The notes below the pieces were generated by a model, which worked only from the letters and a program-made list of their open reading frames with translations, had not been told where the DNA came from and did no database searches. A stretch of DNA of 6,255 nt from Lysobacterales bacterium (lineage in GTDB: Bacteria; Pseudomonadota; Gammaproteobacteria; Xanthomonadales; SZUA-36): positions 1-6,255 of the forward strand of contig JARFQZ010000133.1 in assembly GCA_029287515.1 (NCBI GenBank), in the 5' to 3' direction. How positions within the stretch are numbered: the stretch's first letter is position 1; each line of letters starts with the position of its first letter. Made by a program: the position numbers and the translations under genes. Shown here one piece after another: positions 1 through 5,818 of the stretch.

Positions 1-58
1 CGAGAACGGGTTCGAAACGTTTTCGCCAGCCCGCTATTTCCTGCGTCGAGTCAGTCAC
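1..58 (-). CDS. ispA: Probable farnesyl diphosphate synthase (IspA), N-terminal fragment cut by the window edge
   Basis: Only about 19 codons are present before the left edge. Read from GTG at 58-56 they give VTDSTQEIAGWRKRFEPVL. The WRxRFExxL pattern resembles the first helix of short-chain polyprenyl diphosphate synthases, which condense IPP with DMAPP and GPP to make farnesyl diphosphate in the cytosol. The main support is context: xseB followed directly by ispA is a conserved gammaproteobacterial order, usually with dxs next. The start is uncertain. GTG at 58 overlaps the xseB stop by 8 nt but has no clear Shine-Dalgarno sequence. An in-frame ATG at 88-86 would add ten residues (MSPLLPHSIP) and has a GGA about 9 nt upstream. 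No catalytic DDxxD motif is visible, since it lies beyond the edge, so the identity is an inference. Confidence 0.6.
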   Translation of the reverse strand, partial: MTDSTQEIAGWRKRFEPVL

Positions 59-290
59 CGGTATCGAATGGGGCAGAAGAGGACTCATCGTCAACGTCCA
101 TCAATTGCCTGACAGTTTGCTGCGCATCATCCAGAACTCCCTGGCAATGCCGGGTGAGTTCGATTCCTCGTTTGAACTGTTTCAGCGACTGGTCGAGGCT
201 CAAGTCTCCGGACTCCAGCTGCTCGACCAGCGTTTCCAGTTCGGCCAGTGATTTTTCAAAATCAGGGAGTTTTTGCTTGTCTTTTGTCAT
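51..290 (-). CDS. xseB: Exodeoxyribonuclease VII small subunit
   Basis: This 79-aa protein is the small subunit of exonuclease VII. Several XseB copies bind the catalytic XseA to degrade single-stranded DNA to oligonucleotides. The family core is clear: DFEKSLAELETLVEQLESGDLSLDQSL, then FKRGIELTRHCQ and LDDAQQTVRQL, forming two amphipathic helices with an acidic tail (DVDDESSS). The length matches the usual roughly 80 aa. I chose ATG at 290-288 rather than the longer reading from 329. The MTKDK start is typical, an AAGGA at 298-294 lies four nt upstream, and the longer version would run 32 nt into tilS. The gap to tilS is 7 nt and the Shine-Dalgarno sequence touches the tilS stop codon, so translational coupling is likely. 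The 3' end overlaps the probable ispA start. xseA is not in the window. Confidence 0.95.
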   Translation of the reverse strand: MTKDKQKLPDFEKSLAELETLVEQLESGDLSLDQSLKQFKRGIELTRHCQGVLDDAQQTVRQLMDVDDESSSAPFDTGD

Positions 291-297
291 GATTCCT

Positions 298-1665
298 TCA
301 ACGCTGGCAATCCATGCGAAGCCGCGCAAGCACGGGATCGGCGGGCTGCCATTTCAGTTTGAGATCGTTTTCATAAAGCCATGCCTGTAGCCTGTGGCCA
401 ATCACCCAGTCACCCAGTGCAACAGGCTCATCGTCCCACACCAGTACGGGGATTCCTGGCCGTAACCAGGGTGGTATGAATGAAGACTGGAACAATTTCT
501 TGAGCTTGTGACTCGGCCCGCTGGGCAACATCCTGATCCGGTCGCCCCCTTTGCGGGCCCTGACCAGCCATGAACCGGGCAAATCCACCGGGCTTCCTTT
601 AAGGCGCAACCGGCCTGAATCGGGGCCAATATCGAGGTCCATCCCGGTTTGCCAATGCACCTCGGGGCAGGTCATGAAAGGTTTTCGCCGGTGGAGCCAG
701 AGATCACGCTGATAGCGCTTGATCATCCAGTCAGCCCACTGAACTTCTGCCTGGTTCGTCAATTCAGAGCCAGCGACCTGCTCCAGGAACTCCCTCAGGC
801 GCGCTTCCGGCAGCGCCGGAACTTCGTGACGCCTGAGCCATTGGCGCACGATCAGCGTTTGCATTTCAGGCTCGAGTTCAAGCAGTTTTTGCAGCGGCAT
901 TTTGAGTTTATCCCTGATCAGGTCCCCGGACTGGCTTTCAATGAAAAGCGCCATCGCGGTGGCCGTGATCCTCGCATTCCTCGCGGTGCGTGAAAGCCGC
1001 TTGATGACGCCAGGCCAGCGTTTTTCCAGCAGTGGGAACAGCTGTTGGCGAAGATAGTTACGGTCAAATCCGATGTCTTCATTGGATGGGTCGGTCAGCC
1101 AGTGAACACACCGGTCCGCAAGGAATTGTTCCAATTGAGCCCGCCTGCAATCCAGTAAGGGCCTGGCAACCCAGCCTTTTTCCAGGTTTCGAAGGACAGG
1201 AATCCCGGCCAGGCCTTCGACTCCGCTGCCTCTCATCAGGTTGAGGAAGAGTGTTTCCGCCTGGTCCTCGGCATGGTGAGCGGTCAGGTACATTTCCCGG
1301 TCATCCAGGATTTGCGCTACTGCGCGATACCGGCAGTTACGTGATTCTTCCTCCAGGCTGCTTCGCCCGACTTGACTGATCTCGAGCTTTTCGGAGTGGA
1401 ATGGAATGTCTTTGTCGAGGCAGAAAGCGCGACAGTGCTCCTGCCAGTCATCAGCCTCCGACTGCAGCCCATGATGAAAATGTACAGCATGAAAGGGTGC
1501 CGGCAGCTGGTCTCGCAGTTCCCACATGGCCTGCAGAAGGGCCGTGGAATCGGCGCCACCACTGAACCCGACCCAGAAGCGGCGCGGGGTAGGCAGTAGC
1601 GCCAACGCTCTCAGCAGATGCTGGCTATCGAAAACAGGAATATCCGGCATAACGGCAGTCGTCAA
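298..1665 (-). CDS. tilS: tRNA(Ile)-lysidine synthetase
   Basis: TilS uses ATP and lysine to convert cytidine-34 of the CAU-anticodon tRNA-Ile to lysidine, so that the tRNA reads AUA and is charged with isoleucine. It is essential in most bacteria. The 455-aa length fits the long gammaproteobacterial form. The N-terminal PP-loop domain has SGGADS at residues 35-40, HFHHGL at 62-67, SLEEESRNCRYR at 103-114, TAHHAEDQAET at 128-138, RGSGVEGLAG at 145-154 and TDPSNED at 191-197 followed by RN. A middle substrate-binding domain follows at about 215-325. The C-terminal TilS domain at about 350-430 carries GDRIRML and LKKLFQSSFIPPWLR (388-402). The start is TTG at 1665, with AGGA at 1674-1671 spaced 5 nt, one nt after the accA stop. 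ATG at 1650 (residue 6) is an alternative but lacks a good Shine-Dalgarno sequence. The gene is intact. Confidence 0.96.
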   Translation of the reverse strand: MTTAVMPDIPVFDSQHLLRALALLPTPRRFWVGFSGGADSTALLQAMWELRDQLPAPFHAVHFHHGLQSEADDWQEHCRAFCLDKDIPFHSEKLEISQVGRSSLEEESRNCRYRAVAQILDDREMYLTAHHAEDQAETLFLNLMRGSGVEGLAGIPVLRNLEKGWVARPLLDCRRAQLEQFLADRCVHWLTDPSNEDIGFDRNYLRQQLFPLLEKRWPGVIKRLSRTARNARITATAMALFIESQSGDLIRDKLKMPLQKLLELEPEMQTLIVRQWLRRHEVPALPEARLREFLEQVAGSELTNQAEVQWADWMIKRYQRDLWLHRRKPFMTCPEVHWQTGMDLDIGPDSGRLRLKGSPVDLPGSWLVRARKGGDRIRMLPSGPSHKLKKLFQSSFIPPWLRPGIPVLVWDDEPVALGDWVIGHRLQAWLYENDLKLKWQPADPVLARLRMDCQR

Positions 1666-1666
1666 T

Positions 1667-2623
1667 TCAGTCCTGGTATTCGCCGACGCTCAGAAGTCGC
1701 TGATAACGCTCCTCGAGCAACTGGTCCGTCGTCTTGTCTCCGAGTTCATCCAGCTGTTTCTCGATGGTGTCTGCGATTCGTGATGCCACCTGATCGGGAC
1801 CTTTATGGGCGCCTCCCAGTGGCTCACGAATCACCTTGTCGACCAGTCCCAGTTCTTTGAGGCGGCCCGAGGTGATTCCCAGTTGAGTAGCAGCATCTTC
1901 GGCATTTGCAGCGTCTTTCCACAGAATTGAAGCACAGCCTTCAGGACTGATCACCGAATAGGTGCTGTACTGAAGAATATTGAGCCGGTCGCCAACGCCG
2001 ATGGCAAGGGCTCCCCCGGACCCGCCTTCACCAATGATAGTGCAGATGATAGGTGCCGGCAGGCGGGCCATGACCTTCAGGTTGCGGGCAATAGCCTCCG
2101 ACTGGCCACGCTCTTCGGCGCCAACCCCGGGATAGGCGCCCGGTGTGTCGATAAAGGTCAGCAAGGGCAGGTGAAACCGGGCAGCCATCTTCATCAGCCG
2201 CATGGCCTTGCGGTAACCTTCGGGTCGTGGCATGCCGAAGTTGCGAAAAATCTTCGCCTTGGTATCCCGACCTTTCTGTTGGCCGATGATCATCACGGCG
2301 CGACCCCTGAACCGGCCAAGACCACCTACTATTGCATGGTCATCGGCAAACGCGCGGTCACCATGCAATTCGTGGAATTCATCGAAAATTTTGTCGATGT
2401 AGTCAAGGGTATATGGCCTGAGTGGGTGGCGGCTGAGCTGGGAGATCTGCCAGGGCGTCAGCTCTCTGAAGATGCTCTTGATCCGCTGCCGCATTTTGAT
2501 CTCCAGGCGCCGGATCTCCTCATCGAGGTTCATCGCATTGTCCGAACCGACGTTTTTCAGTTCATCAATTTTGGCCTGCAGTTCCGCAATGGGCTGTTCG
2601 AAGTCTAGATAGTTGGAATTCAT
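1667..2623 (-). CDS. accA: Acetyl-CoA carboxylase, carboxyltransferase alpha subunit
   Basis: AccA pairs with AccD to form the carboxyltransferase that moves the carboxyl group from biotinyl-AccB to acetyl-CoA, giving malonyl-CoA, the committed step of fatty acid synthesis. It is 318 aa, essentially the standard length. The start MNSNYLDFEQPIAELQAKI is typical, followed by the crotonase-like core. Diagnostic stretches are HELHGDRAFADD (85-95), FIDTPGAYPGVGAEERGQSE (157-176), GEGGSGGALAIG (198-209) and YSVISPEGCASILWK (222-236). Glycines of the GEGGSGG turn and the PGAYPG loop, which shape the CoA and biotin pocket, are intact. ATG at 2623-2621 has only a weak upstream GAG. A candidate promoter lies in the 48-nt gap behind gluQ. 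accA followed at once by tilS is common in gammaproteobacteria. accD is not in the window. Confidence 0.98.
   Translation of the reverse strand: MNSNYLDFEQPIAELQAKIDELKNVGSDNAMNLDEEIRRLEIKMRQRIKSIFRELTPWQISQLSRHPLRPYTLDYIDKIFDEFHELHGDRAFADDHAIVGGLGRFRGRAVMIIGQQKGRDTKAKIFRNFGMPRPEGYRKAMRLMKMAARFHLPLLTFIDTPGAYPGVGAEERGQSEAIARNLKVMARLPAPIICTIIGEGGSGGALAIGVGDRLNILQYSTYSVISPEGCASILWKDAANAEDAATQLGITSGRLKELGLVDKVIREPLGGAHKGPDQVASRIADTIEKQLDELGDKTTDQLLEERYQRLLSVGEYQD
1671..1674 (-). promoter_or_regulatory. Ribosome binding site supporting the TTG start of tilS
   Basis: On the minus strand the last accA codons include CCAGGACTGAA before TTG. The AGGA core lies 5 nt from the TTG at 1665-1663, an ideal spacing. 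From the alternative ATG at 1650-1648 it is 20 nt away, too far to serve. The site lies inside the accA coding end, which suggests that ribosomes finishing accA re-initiate on tilS. Confidence 0.55.
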
Positions 2624-2649
2624 TTAAGTGCTCACACGGATGATCGTGC

Positions 2650-2655
2650 ATTATA
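2650..2655 (-). promoter_or_regulatory. Candidate accA promoter, -10 element
   Basis: The gluQ-accA gap contains a perfect TATAAT on the minus strand, preceded by CGT, so the G of an extended -10 is present but not the T. A start about 7 nt downstream, near 2643, would leave a leader of roughly 20 nt before the accA ATG. No good -35 hexamer stands at 16-18 nt; the nearest is a poor TTCCGA about 20 nt upstream, inside the end of gluQ. The motif match is seen directly. That it drives accA, tilS and xseB independently of the upstream genes is inference, but plausible for an essential gene behind a signalling gene. Confidence 0.45.
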
Positions 2656-2671
2656 ACGTGATTCGCATTTT

Positions 2672-3547
2672 CTATTCGGAATCAGACGGATTCAGGATCA
2701 ATTCCCGGACCGCAGGTATGCGCGACAATTGCCAGTTACGCAGCGCCCAGTGCCAGAGCTCATCCATGCCGGCCAGTGCCGGGCAGGGCTGTGCGAGTGC
2801 CACCAGGGCCCGGCGCAGTACCTGAAGCGGGGACAGTGATGTGATCGGATCCGAGCCATAGCGCTTTCCCAGTTTCCTGCCCTTTGCATCCGTTATGACG
2901 GGGTGGTGGGCATAAAGTGGCGTTTTGAAACCCATGAGTTGTTGCAGGTAAACCTGGCGGGCGGTGGAATCCAGCAAGTCAGCTCCCCGTACGACCTCCG
3001 TGATTCCCTGGAAGGCGTCATCCACGACCACGGCAAGCTGATAAGCTGCGACCCCATCGGCTCGTTTGATGACAAAATCACCGACGGTTTCTGCAAGATT
3101 TTCTGCGACAAGGCCCTGAATGGCATCATTGAATCGGATGATTTTGTCGCTCACCCTCAGACGCACAGACCGAGCGGTTTTCCCTGGAGGCAGCCCATAA
3201 CGGCAGGTGCCGGGGTAAATTCCGGAAGCCGGTATTTCGGAGCGGCTGCACCCGCACCAGTAGGCGAGTCCGCTGTCCAGAAGCTTATTGATAGCCAATT
3301 CATAGGCTCCTGTGCGGGTGCTTTGATATAACACTTCCCGGTCGGGATGCATCCCGAATCGTTCCAGGTCCTGCAGGATGCCGGCTGCGCTGCCAGGCAC
3401 TTCCCGCGGTGGATCGATATCTTCAATTCGGACCAGCCATTGTCCACCGCATGACTTTGCTTGCAGATAACTGGCGACCGCGGCCAACAAAGAGCCAAAG
3501 TGAAGGTCACCTGTAGGAGAGGGTGCAAATCTGCCGATTGAAACCAT
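2672..3547 (-). CDS. gluQ: Glutamyl-Q tRNA(Asp) synthetase (GluQ-RS)
   Basis: GluQ-RS is a paralogue of glutamyl-tRNA synthetase lacking the anticodon-binding domain. It activates glutamate without tRNA and attaches it to queuosine-34 of tRNA-Asp. At 291 aa it is the expected short form. The class I signature region is GRFAPSPTGDLHFGSL at residues 5-20, with the glutamate-recognition segment VRIEDIDPPRE at 39-49. The zinc site seen in the E. coli enzyme is preserved as Cys98-x-Cys100 with Tyr111 and Cys115. The KMSKS equivalent reads KLGKR at 225-229; I recall KLSKQ in E. coli, so glycine replaces serine. ATG at 3547 has no clear Shine-Dalgarno sequence, but no ATG, GTG or TTG lies between it and the in-frame TAA of the upstream gene, 21 nt away. 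Coupling to that gene is likely. gluQ often follows dksA in other gammaproteobacteria, which is not seen here. Confidence 0.96.
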   Translation of the reverse strand: MVSIGRFAPSPTGDLHFGSLLAAVASYLQAKSCGGQWLVRIEDIDPPREVPGSAAGILQDLERFGMHPDREVLYQSTRTGAYELAINKLLDSGLAYWCGCSRSEIPASGIYPGTCRYGLPPGKTARSVRLRVSDKIIRFNDAIQGLVAENLAETVGDFVIKRADGVAAYQLAVVVDDAFQGITEVVRGADLLDSTARQVYLQQLMGFKTPLYAHHPVITDAKGRKLGKRYGSDPITSLSPLQVLRRALVALAQPCPALAGMDELWHWALRNWQLSRIPAVRELILNPSDSE

Positions 3548-3568
3548 GAGGCAGATTCTAATAGCTGT

Positions 3569-5593
3569 TTACTGTGCCAGCACCTGTGATGATTCGCGCA
3601 GGAATGCGCCTGCTATCAATTTAACACCACACTGCCAGAGTACCGCCAGGCTGGATGTGTCTGCGACTTCATCGGCAATCACCAATATCCCGTGTGGATC
3701 TGCCGCTTCTACGATCTTTCGCACGGCTTCCTGGTTCTTTGTGTTGGCGGTCAGGTCTTGGGTCAGCTCAGGAGCTATCTTGACGAATGAGGCGTCCAGG
3801 TGCTCAAGCAGTTGGCTCGAGCGTCTTTCGTCATCGAACTGGCGAACCGCCAGGTGACAGCCCAGCGGCTTGAGTTCTTTCATCAGGCGTTGTGCCGGTC
3901 TGAGATTGGTATAGGCAGAGGTCGCATCAATTTGAAGGATGATTTTGTCGCCCTCTACGCAGGCCGCTTTCATCTGATCGGCAAACCAGCCCGGGAAGCC
4001 ATAATCGAGAATGGAGTTGTTACTCAGGCTGATTATCTGCCGTTCTTCGCGATCAACCAACGATTTGAGCAAACCGGGAATGATATGGCGATCGATTGTG
4101 CCGGCGAGGTCGTTCATTTCCGCTGCCGTCATGAATTCCGACGACGTGTGGTCACCGTTTTCTCCACGCATGAACGTGATGTTCTCCAACAATTGCTCAC
4201 CTTCGCCGTCAAGATCGACAATCGATTGCTGTACGCTGTAAAAATCCTGGTTCGCCAGGGCGACCCTGATCCGGTCCGCCCAGTCCGTTTCGCCGTCCGG
4301 GGTAGAAACCGCCGTGAGCTGTGGCTTGAAAGAAACCAGCCGGTCTCCCGTTTCGGCCGCTTCTGCCTGTGCCTTGCGTGCCCGGGCGATGATTTCCGGT
4401 GAGGTCATAGCCAGTCGGCCCACACCGGCCATGCCGATACTGCAGGTCATGGATATGGCCCGGTCGTCGATCTCTATGATATGACTGCGGTATGCCTTGA
4501 GGATATCCTCTGCCACTGATTCGAGGTCCTGCACGGTCTGTCGTGTCACCAGGACAGCAAAGCCGTGATCACCGATCCGTGCCGCAATGTCGCGATCATC
4601 GATGTTTTGCCGGACAATACTTGCCATGTCGGAGATGAATTGATCGATCGATTCGGCGTTCAGTTCATCCTGCAACTCGGTGACGCCGTCCGCTTCAATG
4701 TAGAGAACTGCGGCTGCTTCGTCGGATGAACCCGAAGAAATGCATTCTTCCAAAGCGTTCGAGAAAGCGCGCCTGTTATGGAGGCGGGTGAGCGGGTCAA
4801 TCATCCGGAGTCGCTCCAGCTCCGCCGCCAGGGCATTGGCAGAGTCGGATCGCTGCACCATCATCTGGGTGCAGTCTTCGCCATCGAAGCGCGCAGGTGA
4901 AAAAACCAGGTTTGCTTCAAACTCGCTGCCGTCAGGGCACTTTACTTTGACCGGCAGCGGTTCGGCCGGAAACTCGCCCTTGGTCAGGCCCTTGAAAAGA
5001 GCCTTGAGGTTGGTTTCCCCTGCGTCCAGCATTTCAAGCAAGGACAAGCCGGCAACATCGTCGTCGCTTCTTACCTGCAGTGCCTCTTTGTAGGCACGGT
5101 TGGTGTAAACGTGCAATCCTTCGTGAACGTAGGCGATCGCATCTCGCGAGCTGTCCAAAAGAAGGTTGTACCGGTGCTCCAGTTCTTCGACAAACCGGGC
5201 CTGTTTTTCCTGGTTCCTCTCGTTTTCGCTGGCTCGCACCAACCTGTTTACCGAGTCTGTCAGTAAGCCTTCATCTTCAGAATTGATCACGAAACAGGCG
5301 GTTGTGGTCAATATCCTGGTGAGCCGGTCCGGATCATCCAAGGGGGAGAACAGGGCCAGAGGTACATTGAAAGCCGATGCCAGTTCACTGACTTCTTCAA
5401 TCGATGCTTCAGTCTCTTCAGGATCTGCATAAAGGAGGAGAACAGGAGCATCGGTGTCGAGAGAACGCTTTATCTCCGTGGCGGAAGCAGCGTAAATAAC
5501 ATGAATTTTAATTCCGGAATTGCGAAGCAGGGAATTGATATGCTCAGCGGACTCTGGCGAGCGATCGATAACTAAGAGATTAACGCTGTGCAT
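3569..5593 (-). CDS. FimX-like degenerate c-di-GMP signalling protein (REC-like, PAS, GGDEF-like, EAL-like)
   Basis: This 674-aa soluble protein has no signal peptide or membrane segment. A receiver-like domain spans about 4-118. D10 is present, but the usual phosphoacceptor and the late lysine are not in place (VLLLYADP at 51-58; INSED at 103-107). A charged linker leads to a PAS domain at about 140-248 (LLLDSSRDAIAYVHEG, 144-159). The GGDEF-like domain at about 255-423 keeps DPLTRLHNRRAF (266-277), but its signature is GDHGF at 341-345. The EAL-like domain at about 437-670 shows ENI (470-472) where EAL is expected, LQID for the LEIT region, and no clear DDFGTG loop. The order and length match FimX of Pseudomonas, a c-di-GMP-binding regulator of type IV pili, and the ending (LAVLWQCG, 649-656) resembles it. 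Both catalytic sites should be dead. A pilus role is inference; no pil genes are visible. ATG at 5593 has GGAGG 10 nt upstream. The gene leads the operon, 21 nt before gluQ. Confidence 0.88.
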   Translation of the reverse strand: MHSVNLLVIDRSPESAEHINSLLRNSGIKIHVIYAASATEIKRSLDTDAPVLLLYADPEETEASIEEVSELASAFNVPLALFSPLDDPDRLTRILTTTACFVINSEDEGLLTDSVNRLVRASENERNQEKQARFVEELEHRYNLLLDSSRDAIAYVHEGLHVYTNRAYKEALQVRSDDDVAGLSLLEMLDAGETNLKALFKGLTKGEFPAEPLPVKVKCPDGSEFEANLVFSPARFDGEDCTQMMVQRSDSANALAAELERLRMIDPLTRLHNRRAFSNALEECISSGSSDEAAAVLYIEADGVTELQDELNAESIDQFISDMASIVRQNIDDRDIAARIGDHGFAVLVTRQTVQDLESVAEDILKAYRSHIIEIDDRAISMTCSIGMAGVGRLAMTSPEIIARARKAQAEAAETGDRLVSFKPQLTAVSTPDGETDWADRIRVALANQDFYSVQQSIVDLDGEGEQLLENITFMRGENGDHTSSEFMTAAEMNDLAGTIDRHIIPGLLKSLVDREERQIISLSNNSILDYGFPGWFADQMKAACVEGDKIILQIDATSAYTNLRPAQRLMKELKPLGCHLAVRQFDDERRSSQLLEHLDASFVKIAPELTQDLTANTKNQEAVRKIVEAADPHGILVIADEVADTSSLAVLWQCGVKLIAGAFLRESSQVLAQ

Positions 5594-5603
5594 AGGTAAC
5601 TGG

Positions 5604-5608
5604 CCTCC
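5604..5608 (-). promoter_or_regulatory. Ribosome binding site of the fimX-like gene
   Basis: A full GGAGG core on the minus strand lies 10 nt before the ATG at 5593-5591. The spacing is longer than the common 5-8 nt. An ATG overlapping this site at 5610-5608 is out of frame, so 5593 remains the best start. Confidence 0.55.
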
Positions 5609-5623
5609 ATGCCCTTTACTTAA

Positions 5624-5641
5624 GTGTTGTTTTTAACACAC
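5624..5641. repeat. Hyphenated inverted repeat GTGTT-N6-AACAC
   Basis: GTGTT at 5624-5628 and AACAC at 5635-5639 are perfect reverse complements around a GTTTTT spacer, and the next bases (AC) extend the AT-rich half. It lies about 30-50 nt upstream of the fimX-like ATG and overlaps the weak candidate -10 for that gene. It could be an operator or the start of the mRNA leader. Five-base arms can arise by chance, so confidence is low. Confidence 0.3.
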
Positions 5642-5676
5642 TTATCTACCTTGAATCAATTAATTACGTCTCTTAG

Positions 5677-5690
5677 TGAATCCCGATTCA
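5677..5690. repeat. Perfect palindrome TGAATC-CC-GATTCA
   Basis: Two perfect six-base arms are separated by CC. A further copy of TGAATC occurs 25 bp to the left at 5652-5657, where it forms part of TTGAATCAA, itself a near-perfect palindrome. A repeated half-site at roughly 2.5 helical turns inside a divergent promoter region suggests a dimeric regulator site. No known consensus is recognised. Confidence 0.35.
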
Positions 5691-5788
5691 GAGGTAAAAA
5701 CAGTCATACGGACAGCTTGATTATGGCTGATTTATGAATGAATTAACAGCGACCACTCCCTTGCATGGTGTCGCGTCACTGTTCGCGT

Positions 5789-5794
5789 TATCAT
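5789..5794 (+). promoter_or_regulatory. Candidate efp promoter, -10 element
   Basis: TATCAT matches the sigma-70 -10 consensus at five of six bases and is preceded by CGT, just as at the candidate accA promoter. A start near 5801 would give an 18-nt leader. There is no convincing -35 at 16-18 nt; TTGCAT at 5761 is 22 nt away. An alternative upstream promoter around TTGATT (5717-5722) is also weak. Confidence 0.35.
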
Positions 5795-5808
5795 TCCTCT
5801 TTTAAGCC

Positions 5809-5812
5809 GGAG
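5809..5812 (+). promoter_or_regulatory. Ribosome binding site of efp
   Basis: GGAG stands 6 nt before the ATG at 5819. The spacing is ideal and fixes the start together with the typical MASYSTNEFR beginning of the protein. Confidence 0.7.
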
Positions 5813-5818
5813 TTCTCA

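Larger units (their letters stand above)
5594..5818. promoter_or_regulatory. Divergent intergenic control region between the fimX-like gene and efp
   Basis: This 225-nt stretch separates two divergently transcribed units and is visibly richer in A and T than the flanking genes. It must contain both promoters. For the minus strand I see only a weak candidate: TTGATT (5659-5654), a 17-nt spacer, then TTAAAA (5636-5631). For efp the best -10 is TATCAT at 5789-5794. Two inverted repeats lie here at 5624-5641 and 5677-5690. No small ORF with a convincing ribosome binding site, no tRNA and no intrinsic terminator was found. Confidence 0.6.

Noticed and set aside
291..329. Longer xseB start at 329
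   Set aside because: The extra 13 residues are not family-like, overlap tilS, and a good Shine-Dalgarno sequence precedes the ATG at 290.
2171..2608. 145-aa plus-strand open frame opposite accA
   Set aside because: It is antisense to the highly conserved accA sequence, which explains its openness; no family resemblance was seen.
2651..2668. Five-codon leader ORF (MRITL) before accA
   Set aside because: It has no ribosome binding site, and it would lie mostly upstream of the transcript start predicted from the TATAAT it overlaps.
2679..2693. GAATC-N5-GATTC inverted repeat at the end of gluQ, considered as a terminator
   Set aside because: The arms are only five bases, it codes for the last gluQ residues, and no T-run follows on the minus strand.
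3800..4402. 200-aa plus-strand open frame opposite the EAL-like domain
   Set aside because: It lies wholly inside a well-supported gene on the other strand, has no recognisable domain or ribosome binding site, and has the composition expected of an antisense frame.
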